Shown here: positions 58,101 to 64,000 of the stretch, one piece after another
Layout of the letters: each line of letters starts with the position of its first letter
Position numbering within the stretch: the stretch's first letter is position 1
Origin: Siphlonurus alternatus
Lineage: Eukaryota; Arthropoda; Insecta; Ephemeroptera; Siphlonuridae
DNA: 64,000 bases
Assembly: GCA_949825025.1 (NCBI GenBank)
Contig: OX463781.1
Span: 42,711,469-42,775,468 of the forward strand
Direction of reading: 5' to 3'
The notes under the pieces: model-generated
What the model was told of the DNA's origin: nothing
Database searches by the model: none
The model's input: only the letters and a program-made list of their open reading frames with translations
Translations under genes and position numbers: made by a program

Positions 58101-60748
58101 GTAATATTTTAATTAATTTACTGAGGTCCCTTTTTCATAAACACTAAAACATGGAGTGCCGGTACGTAATGTGAATTGTTGTACCGAATTTCTGACATAA
58201 AAGTCTATAATAATAATAACAACAAGTGATATTTTGTTACCTAGAAGCAGGCTGAACTGTGGAGAATTATCTGTTACGTCTCGACTCTCAGGGTTTGAGA
58301 ACTTCTGCAGTAGTTCCACCGCGCTCCGGTGCTGCTCTCTGGTGGCGTAGTCGAGAGGCGAGAGACCCTCTTCGTCACACACCCCAGGGTCTGCCCCGCT
58401 GTTGAGCAGCAGCTGCAGCAGCGCCACCTGGCCCCACGCAGCGGCTATGTGAGCTGGCGTCGCACCCTCCACCGACCTGCGTCATATACGTCACATTAGA
58501 AGAGGTTCATGAAACCAGCCAATGAAATAGAGCAATGTTGCTAATAGTGCAGCTGTTTCTGCCTGTACCATTACTATATTATTTTAGAATACAGAAAGTA
58601 TTATTGGAATTTATCTAACGTTGTCCCTCCCATATCTGTAATTTTTAAATGAATAATAAGTAACTTCGGAGTCAAAAGATATTTTGTAAGACGGAATCAA
58701 ATGAAATAAATTTTAAAAAATTGAGAATATTCTAAAACTTAATCCAAATTTAATCTGTCAATTTTCTCACAATAGCTCCATTTCCAATTTTTCTGTCCAT
58801 AAGGCCAATGTTAAACTTCTACCTCAATTTTCACAAAATAGACAAAATTTCAAAATTTACATGCCACCTTTTGATGGCAAGTTCTAAGTTCCCTGCAAAT
58901 CTTATTGCATTCAAGGGGGCCGGTTCCGATATCTCAATCAACTGACAAGTCTCATCTTTAAAACTAAAAATCATATGCATGAGCATACTTTTTTGTTTCT
59001 ATATAATAAGCAAAATTAATTATAACATACCTGACATTTGGGTCACCATCATGTAGCAGAAATAACTTTGTAACTTGTATAGCAAAATCTTCTGGTTGTG
59101 TCCCTGCTACAAAATGTAATGGAGATATTCCTTTATCAGGAATGATAATGTTTGGGTTGGCATTTTTGTTTTCTAGTAGATACTTGATTTGCCTGTAAAA
59201 AATTTAAATTTGTCAATAGCATATCACACTTTGTAATGCTGTCTGTTTTTATAATTTGATTATGCTAGGAAATTGTGCTTTCCTAACTGTTTTGTACCTT
59301 TTCTCTTTTAATTGTGCTTTTTCTTGTAAACAGAACGGAAATTACGTCAATTCTGTGTGAATGCATTATCAAATACTGCAAACCGAAATAGTTTACCAAT
59401 TTTACCAAATTAAGAGAGGAAAAAAATATATATATTATATAGTATATAATTACAGTATATATTTTTAAAAGCTACATATTGCATATACACTGCTGAAACA
59501 GAGGAGAAAAGGCTAAGGCTCTAGTACCTGTTAAACGAGTTTTAAACATATAGAAGCAATTTCTTTCATCAACACGCTATGTGCTAAAAATATTACCCCA
59601 ATATATATTTTTATATATAATATACAGTAAAAACTTGTTATTACGTCAAGTCAAGGGACCCAGGAAATTGGGTTTACCTTATATCAAGTATACCTTATAT
59701 CAAGTTTTTCCTATACCTGCAATACTAATTATTTTTTACGGGACCTTTACGCCGTTACTCAATATCGAGTTTTTACCTTTTAACAAGTTACGTAATAACA
59801 AGTTTTTACTATGTATATCAAAGTCTTCTGCTCGTTGTTAGTATAAACAAAGTATTGTTGTGTACCGAGCAGCGTAGCGTAGTGGTTTGATCTCTGCCTA
59901 TCGCTCGGGAGACCCAGGATAGCTTCCTGCCTTGGCTCAGGTGACTTTTCGTCACTTCGAGCTGAGGTATAGCAGCGTGTTCTGGTAAGTTCCCGAGAGA
60001 TGGCATGTATGTTCTTCCACTATACTGCCTGTATTCGGGAGGTGCCGAAGGTCGTTCCCTTTGGTATCGTCTGCCTTGATGATGGTTTTCTGTGGTTTCC
60101 CATCGTCACTCCCAGGCAAATGCCGGGGCAGTTCCTAACACAAGGCCACAGCCGCCTCCTTTCCTATCAATCCTTCCAACTGTTGTTAATACTGTTGTTA
60201 AGTTTGAATGCTTACACCAATAGCAGAATATGCTGTAGTAAGCTAACATTGTAATAAAATAAATGTCTGTCGCGTTCACGGCTTCCACCATCTAATTTGT
60301 AAATCCTCTGGTTATCATAAAGCTGAACAATCTTGTGTATGTAAATTATGAAATGAACATTGTAGCCAATATCATTTAAATATCTGTAAATCTAGAATTA
60401 AACCTATCAGCGATTATGCCAAGGGAGACTTCATATACAGTCTATATATTTTGAATAGCAATTAAGCAATAAGCTTTTCATTCTATTTATTTTCTATGTC
60501 ATATTTTGTTTTATATATGTGCCTATATATATGATATACTGTATTATGATGTAACAGGCTGTTAATATCACCTGTCATTTTATTTTATATTGCTTATCAT
60601 TTTCTATTATTCTATTATTCTGTAACTATTATATACAGTATATATATAATTTGTATGTGTGTTTTATATGTTCTATTACAGTATTATTCTATAGTGTGTA
60701 TTTTTAATATTATTTTATAAGTACATTTTTTGTGTTTAATAAAAGACT

Positions 60749-60818
<70 letters not shown>

Positions 60819-61844
60819 TCATGTTTTTAATGATGCATTTTTTGCTTCTATGTTTACAACTCTATTTAACCAGTATTAGTGTCTTGGCCTTTTCTCCCCC
60901 CAGTAGTGTAAATCGTCAGCACCAGAAATCATATTATGCACTGCAACATACTGCTGCAATATAATTACTATATAACTATAGTATCAGAAACCAGGTCTTA
61001 ATATAACCAAAAATTTGATCAACATTTCAGTAGTTCATCAGGTCTGGCGACGTTAGCGCTGCTGTCACCACCAATCATTGAATTCAACATCAGTGATGTC
61101 AACTTAGCTAGCAATTTCGTGAGGTCTCTGCTATAGAATATTGTATGATACACACAGTATTCTAATTATGCATATGGGTAATTCGTCTCGCTTTCCACCC
61201 CACAGTTCCATGCAGTGATCGATGCACTTGTGTATGACTCGATGCTCAGGCTTTGGACATCACTTTGGTCCATTGATAAAAGTAGAGGTGTCCGTCCTGA
61301 CTGAGATTTTCCGTGGTTCCCTCAGTCAAACCTCAGTGAATGCTGGGACACAAAACAGGCCATAGCCATCATCCTTTCCCTTCCTTTTATCCCCGCCTTA
61401 CCCGTTATCGCCTGCCTCGCGCGAGCTCTAAGAGCTCATAGGGGCATATCTTTGTAAAAAAAAACAAAAACAGCATCTTGGCGTGGACAGGATTGAGAAG
61501 TTCAGGGAGCTGGTGAACTCAAGCAAGACACAAATGCATTATACTTTAAATTTTTTGCCTGTATCCTGCGAGCCGTAAACATACAGGGGATGTCATATAG
61601 TACTAGTATCACTATAATGATATACTGTAGTACATACTGTATGCAACAACTATGCATACTGTATTATTTGTATGCATAGGCATACTGTTTGCCCTGCAGC
61701 ACAATATGCATATTTTGATTAAAAGAAAATTATGACAGAAAGTACAGAAACTAACCTTATATCATTATCTTCAACACCATCAAACAAAGAATTTGCAAGG
61801 CTGATTTTTTTCACTTCATTCACAAGTCTTGGTGAATCAATCAT
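51945..61844 (-). CDS. ANKLE1: ANKLE1 / LEM-3 orthologue, 10-exon gene
   Basis: Ankyrin, LEM and GIY-YIG domain endonuclease. I joined ten exons: 61844-61756, 59192-59031, 58476-58241, 57859-57765, 56338-55791, 55283-55207, 54826-54626, 54195-53864, 53137-53008 and 52108-51945. All introns are GT-AG, phases agree throughout, and the product is 677 residues. Ankyrin repeats occupy about residues 15-150, a disordered Ser/Thr/Pro-rich linker 165-400, the LEM domain about 413-457, and the GIY-YIG nuclease about 515-640 (FYVGKG at 553-558, VEAYTREA at 610-617). Family knowledge: human ANKLE1 and worm LEM-3 are nucleases that process DNA bridges late in cell division. LEM domains usually bind BAF. 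The architecture and C-terminal motifs make the assignment firm. The first ATG is the only one giving an open exon 1 with a matching splice phase. MOSMO starts 275 bp away on the other strand. Confidence 0.93.
52315..52517. mobile_element. pogo/Tigger-like MITE in ANKLE1 intron 9
   Basis: The same family as 59625-59812: left end CAGTAAAAACTCGTTATTAC, right end TTACGTAACAACAAGTTTTT, with TTGGGTCCCTTGACTTTACG before it. Flanked by TA. Confidence 0.82.
53008..53137 (-). CDS. ANKLE1: ANKLE1 exon 9 (GIY-YIG nuclease, middle)
   Basis: The acceptor is CCCCACAG and the donor ATCG|GTGAGA; phase 0 in, phase 1 out. It encodes KKVDRIVDIW, then GQGVVCLHIFQ and VEAYTREAAMIDAI. The glutamate in the last segment matches the conserved acidic residue expected at a GIY-YIG active site. 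Confidence 0.92.
53864..54195 (-). CDS. ANKLE1: ANKLE1 exon 8 (GIY-YIG nuclease, first half)
   Basis: The acceptor is TTTTTTTCAG. It encodes a leader helix (SRELERSIRDLQALD) and the nuclease core: KSSFTYLLLDPRV provides the GIY-equivalent strand, FYVGKGKRARPYSHLYQA the YIG strand with its conserved basic residue. The donor was set at GCG|GTCAGT. An alternative donor 24 bases earlier, at AGC|GTATGG, also keeps frame and would remove eight residues. Confidence 0.9.
54626..54826 (-). CDS. ANKLE1: ANKLE1 exon 7 (LEM domain)
   Basis: The acceptor is ACGCTCAG and the donor CCAA|GTGAGT. The exon contains the LEM domain, about residues 413-457: ALRQELQSHG, then the hallmark GPITNSTKRVYLRRLARLR. LEM domains bind the chromatin protein BAF in characterised family members. 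Confidence 0.93.
55207..55283 (-). CDS. ANKLE1: ANKLE1 exon 6
   Basis: The acceptor is CTTGCAG and the donor ATG|GTGAGT; phase 2 in, phase 1 out. It encodes 25 complete codons of polar linker just before the LEM domain (GTEISESGTDVK and so on). It is supported mainly by splice signals and by preserving the frame between exons 5 and 7. Confidence 0.78.
55791..56338 (-). CDS. ANKLE1: ANKLE1 exon 5 (Ser/Thr-Pro-rich linker)
   Basis: This is the largest exon (548 nt, phase 0 in, phase 2 out), with acceptor TCTGTTACAG and donor AAG|GTGAGA. It encodes a low-complexity linker dense in Thr-Pro and Ser-Pro dipeptides: TTPVTPA, LSPTPSES, FPPTPAHS, LPITPSKPTPS. A more ordered basic/aromatic segment follows near its end (VYRYTDKRFGIVLIEKRL). 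The open frame continues upstream past the acceptor, but that part lies in a hAT-type MITE and is not coding. Confidence 0.9.
56409..57402. mobile_element. hAT-type MITE in ANKLE1 intron 4
   Basis: A 994-bp element with about 58-bp inverted ends starting CAGAGTCTTCTGCGCGCAAT and a perfect 8-bp target duplication GTAAGAAG (56401-56408, 57403-57410). It carries internal GC-rich hairpin pieces (CTGGCGGCGCCACCAG) and no transposase. It lies 70 bp from the acceptor of ANKLE1 exon 5. Confidence 0.92.
57765..57859 (-). CDS. ANKLE1: ANKLE1 exon 4 (linker)
   Basis: The acceptor is GTTTGCAG and the donor CAG|GTGAGT. The exon encodes an acidic, Ser/Thr-rich stretch starting EKIIVNEGDYSAEY. An upstream acceptor at TTGCAG|ACCTG was rejected because it meets a stop codon in the required frame. 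Confidence 0.82.
58241..58476 (-). CDS. ANKLE1: ANKLE1 exon 3 (ankyrin repeats)
   Basis: The acceptor is ACGCAG and the donor CTAG|GTAACA, entering in phase 2 and leaving in phase 1. It carries two further ankyrin repeats: EGATPAHIAAAWGQVALLQL, then GADPGVCDEEGLSPLDYA. Its GC content is far above that of the flanking introns, as expected for a constrained exon. Confidence 0.93.
58688..58945 (+). repeat. Dispersed repeat, copy 2 (ANKLE1 intron 2)
   Basis: The second copy of the repeat at 36180-36505, with several short deletions. It shares GTCCATAAGGCCAATGTTAA and ATCTCAATCAACTG. Confidence 0.7.
59031..59192 (-). CDS. ANKLE1: ANKLE1 exon 2 (ankyrin repeats)
   Basis: The acceptor is TTTTTTACAG and the donor AG|GTATGT, phase 2 at both ends. 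The exon encodes ankyrin helices with the diagnostic GISPLHFVAG and LFLLHDGDPN segments (about residues 55-83). It connects in frame with exons 1 and 3. Confidence 0.92.
59625..59812. mobile_element. pogo/Tigger-like MITE in ANKLE1 intron 1
   Basis: Inverted ends CAGTAAAAACTTGTTATTAC with TA flanks, then AAGTCAAGGGACCCAGGAA. Ends of the form CAGTA..CTCGTTAT..ACG are characteristic of pogo/Tigger elements. About 188 bp, non-coding. Confidence 0.82.
59860..60265 (+). mobile_element. tRNA-derived SINE in ANKLE1 intron 1
   Basis: The head resembles a tRNA: A-box-like TAGCGTAGTGGTTTGATC and a B-box-like segment near GAGACCCAGGATAGCTTCC. The body ends with the common SINE tail (CCCAGGCAAATGCCGGGGCA, GGCCACAGCCGCCTCC) and an AATAAAATAAATG end. 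Borders are approximate. Confidence 0.75.
60753..60814. repeat. (TA)n microsatellite in ANKLE1 intron 1
   Basis: A 62-bp TA run. Confidence 0.98.
61190..61475 (+). mobile_element. SINE fragment in ANKLE1 intron 1
   Basis: It has the body of the same family as the SINE at 42.8-44.0 kb: CTCAGGCTTTGGACATCACT, GTGGTTCCCTCAGTCAAACC, GCTCTAAGAGCTCATAGGGG and an A-rich end at 61457-61473. It is probably 5'-truncated. Confidence 0.75.
61756..61844 (-). CDS. ANKLE1: ANKLE1 exon 1 (start codon)
   Basis: The start codon is at 61844-61842 and the donor reads AG|GTTAGT, leaving two bases (phase 2). The 29 complete codons begin MIDSPRLVNEV and include the start of the first ankyrin-type helix (residues about 15-30). 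The upstream sequence is short and shared with MOSMO. Confidence 0.88.
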
Positions 61845-62119
61845 GATGCTTTTTTAATGTTTTTAGCGGTTTTTAGTGCATTTCCATCGTTACCGGATCG
61901 TTACCTCAACAAAATCCACAGCTGTTTTTCTTCTGTTCCCGGCGTTCCCGCGCTTTTTTATTTTCTGCAGCATTTTTCCCCTAGGAAGTGCTGCCCTCAC
62001 ATGTAAAATATTGAAGTTTCGACGTTTCGACAGCTGACTTTAACATTTTGGGAAAATGTCAACATAGAAACATAGAGGAATTTATCTGTTAATTTAGAAA
62101 TTGTGTTGAAATAAACAAA
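61845..62119. promoter_or_regulatory. Bidirectional promoter interval, ANKLE1 / MOSMO
   Basis: The two start codons face away from each other with 275 bp between them, so both 5' UTRs and core promoters must share or overlap this interval unless an untranslated exon lies further away. It has no TATA box that stands out. It contains an ETS-like CTAGGAAGTG at 61981-61990, a repeated GTTACC (near 61895 and 61906), and an imperfect palindrome ACATTTTGGGAAAATGT at 62043-62059. The binding-site readings are inference. Confidence 0.65.
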
Positions 62120-62222
62120 ATGGATAAGTTAACTATAATATCAGGAACTTTATTTTTTGCTGCTGACGTGTTTGCTATTATTAGTTTAGCTATGCCTGAC
62201 TGGATTGTCACAGAAATAGGAG
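62120..62222 (+). CDS. MOSMO: MOSMO exon 1
   Basis: It encodes residues 1-34 and one extra base (phase 1): the first membrane helix and the start of the extracellular loop, ending PDWIVTEIG. The donor is GAG|GTAATG. Confidence 0.94.
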
Positions 62223-62818
62223 GTAATGTTTTGCTCTCCTCTCTCTCTGGGGTCCCCATGCATCATGCATGATCCAAATTATTTACAGCATTTCATGCTT
62301 ATTTTGCCTACTACAGCTTTAATAAACTGTTGCTTATTTTAATGTTTATATTTTTAGGTGATACTCGGCTAGGTCTCATGTGGACATGTATGACTCTTTA
62401 CAACAGACCTCAAGTTTGCTTCACTCCAGACTTACAACCTGAATGGTTGATAGCTCTAATTTGTATATTTGTTGGTTGTGTTTGTGTAACCACAACTGTA
62501 ATTCTCCTAATTTCATCGTATTGGGACCGAAATGTTATTCCTTACGCTCGTTGGGTTGGATTTACAGCAAGTAAGTTTGTTTCACCGAACTAGTTTCTGC
62601 AGAATATTAATTCTTCTGTCTCATTTTCAGTGGTTCTCTTCTCATTGGCTGCAGTTATCTTTCCAATGGGCTTCCATATGCAGCAAATAGGAGGACAGCC
62701 ATACCAGTTACCGAACAGTCACCATGTTGGTGTGTCGTATATTCTCTTCGTTCTAGCTCTTTGGATCACAGTTATTTCAGAACTTTTTGCAGGGAAAGTT
62801 TGCTTACCTCATTTTTAA
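62120..62818 (+). CDS. MOSMO: MOSMO (modulator of smoothened) orthologue, 3 exons
   Basis: Small four-pass membrane protein, known in vertebrates as an attenuator of Hedgehog signalling that works with MEGF8 and MGRN1 to lower Smoothened at the cell surface and cilium. Exons are 62120-62222, 62358-62570 and 62631-62818, with GT-AG introns of 135 and 60 bp and phases 1 and 1. The product is 167 residues, the same length as the human protein. Predicted membrane segments lie at about 5-25, 64-90, 97-118 and 137-158. The first loop has a claudin-like GLMW-x-C and second cysteine (W43, C45, C55). Conserved stretches include MDKLTIISG, YARW and GGQPY, and the end FAGKVCLP. The start follows AAACAAAATGG. 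I consider the assignment nearly certain. Confidence 0.97.
62358..62570 (+). CDS. MOSMO: MOSMO exon 2
   Basis: The acceptor is ATTTTTAG and the donor CAA|GTAAGT. It encodes the claudin-like loop (GLMWTC), the second membrane helix and the start of the third (YARWVGFTA). Confidence 0.96.
62631..62818 (+). CDS. MOSMO: MOSMO exon 3 and stop
   Basis: The acceptor is CATTTTCAG. It encodes the rest of helix 3, the loop IGGQPYQLPN, helix 4 and the C-terminal FAGKVCLPHF, ending at TAA 62816-62818. Confidence 0.96.
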
Positions 62819-64000
62819 TATTATTATCCAGTGTGGTGAAACAAATTCTTATGTTAAATAATTAACTTTCTCGTCACTTAAAATTCTTTAAAAAGCAATT
62901 TAATTAAGTGGGTAAATGGTGGATAATTTCTCCATTTGAAGAAAAGACTCTGAATATTAGCTTATACTCACAGTGCCATATGGAAGCTACTAAAATGTTT
63001 AACTCTTTAAATAGGTGCATGACCACCTAATTAACCAACATGTTAGAGACTTTGTTTCTTTCATGTATACTTACATCACTAACGGAAAATTGCAGTACAA
63101 TCATGGGGGGAGAAACAGTGACACTATAAAAGCTGGATGTAAAAATGGACAACTGCGTGTATAGTGCATATTTTTTTTAGCAAAAATATGCACTGTTAGA
63201 AACATGGAATAATGTACCGTAGTTAAAATGTTTTTAGCACATACCAGTGCATGTTAGTAAACATATAAAACAAATTACTTGTGATCAAAGTAAAACTCAG
63301 AAAACTGGTACTACAGTCCTCATTGTTTCTCCCCCCCCCCCCTGTTAAGGTCGAGATAATACGGATCAGCTGGCCCAATGCTAAAAAAATCCCATTTATA
63401 AAAATTATGAAAAAAATTTAAAATGTTCTCCTCTACATCCCCTATCAGTGGGTAAAATATCAGGTATACAAAAACGAGCTAGTTTTCGAGTTATTAATTT
63501 TTAAAGTTGACTAATTTAACATAGAGAAATGGAACTTCCATGTTAAATTGGTCAACTTTAAAAATTAATAACTCGAAAACTAGCTCGTTTTTGTATACCT
63601 GATATTTTACCTACTGATAGGGGATGTAGAGGAGAACACTTTAAGGATTTTTTTAGCATTGGGCCAGCTGATTTGTATTATCTCTACCTTAATATGTATT
63701 GGAAATAATTTTTTGATATCTGTTGTAAAAAAAAAAAAAAAAAAATTGGAACATAGGAAATGGAGAAGCGTGTTTCATCTTTTTACTCTCAAGCAGACTG
63801 TATTGTGTACTGAACCTTATTTCTGAATGTTGATTAGTATTAGTACACTGTTAATATAATACTCGGTGTATATTATTCAGTATAATTATGGTTGTGATTC
63901 CTTATTTTATATTACCATGTATTAAGGATACTTTTTCTTTGCGTATATTATACTATATGTAAATATGTACAGAGACAGCCAGAATAAACTTCCGATATAG
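62819..64000 (+). other. MOSMO 3' UTR / downstream region
   Basis: No open exon follows the stop. An AATAAA hexamer at 63983-63988 is a plausible polyadenylation signal at the very end of the window. If it is used, the 3' UTR would be about 1.2 kb and would include the hairpin at 63349-63688 and a poly-C run at 63332-63342. Earlier polyadenylation cannot be excluded. Confidence 0.4.
63349..63688. mobile_element. TTAA-flanked hairpin MITE downstream of MOSMO
   Basis: A 340-bp near-perfect palindrome with TTAA on both sides (63345-63348 and 63689-63692). The ends read GGTCGAGATAATACGG and, on the other strand, GGTAGAGATAATAC. The core (ATGTTCTCCTCTACA with its mirror) matches the hairpin at 50704-51051, while the ends match the one at 45761-46148. 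A TTAA target fits Kolobok or piggyBac-type transposases; there is no coding capacity. Confidence 0.85.

Larger units (their letters stand above)
52109..61755 (-). other. ANKLE1 introns: what they hold
   Basis: Intron 1 (59193-61755) holds a pogo-like MITE, a tRNA-derived SINE, a (TA)n tract and a truncated SINE. Intron 2 (58477-59030) holds one copy of a dispersed repeat at 58688-58945. Intron 4 (56339-57764) holds a 994-bp hAT-type MITE and an A-rich tract at 57611-57662. Intron 9 (52109-53007) holds a second pogo-like MITE. I see nothing specific in introns 3, 5, 6, 7 and 8 beyond AT-rich sequence. Confidence 0.8.

Noticed and set aside
59860..59935. A functional tRNA gene
   Set aside because: A and B boxes are recognisable, but the cloverleaf stems do not pair convincingly and a SINE body follows.

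Overview
This window is eukaryotic, AT-rich, gene-poor and heavily populated by repeats. Intron-split genes, LINE and SINE retroposons, many DNA-transposon remnants with clear target-site duplications, and long (GA)n and (TA)n tracts show an animal nuclear genome. A SINE head derived from 5S rRNA and the recurrent SINE tail motif AGGCAAATGCCGGG resemble what I recall from arthropods, especially insects, so a large-genome arthropod is my best guess; the species cannot be fixed by eye.

Only two protein-coding host genes are supported, both at the right end. They are divergent, with 275 bp between their start codons. On the minus strand (61844 down to 51945) lies a ten-exon ANKLE1/LEM-3 orthologue: ankyrin repeats, a Ser/Thr-Pro-rich linker, a LEM domain and a C-terminal GIY-YIG nuclease, 677 codons with every splice phase consistent. 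On the plus strand (62120 to 62818) lies a three-exon MOSMO orthologue, a 167-residue four-pass membrane protein that attenuates Hedgehog signalling in vertebrates.

Positions 1 to about 51.8 kb contain no convincing host exon. Up to 38 kb this is AT-rich desert with eight long (GA/TC)n tracts, a few GC-rich patches, and discrete insertions: hAT-type MITEs with 8-bp target duplications, a 2.3-kb mariner-type foldback (7384-9677), a 2.1-kb palindrome built from 15-bp CGAA units (9796-11934), a frameshifted LINE nested in a MITE (21.7-23.9 kb), and a LINE 3' end next to a 5S-derived SINE (33.8-34.8 kb).

From 39 to 51 kb there is a transposon graveyard: three copies of a 0.58-kb repeat in alternating orientation, a three-level nested insertion (SINE, then 0.58-kb repeat, then 295-bp element), a 2.3-kb element whose inverted termini are 33-bp tandem repeats, and several TTAA-flanked hairpins. 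Further MITEs and SINEs sit inside the ANKLE1 introns and downstream of MOSMO.

The most unusual structures are the two giant foldbacks at 7.4-11.9 kb and the modular TTAA-flanked hairpin family, whose ends and cores appear to have been exchanged between copies.
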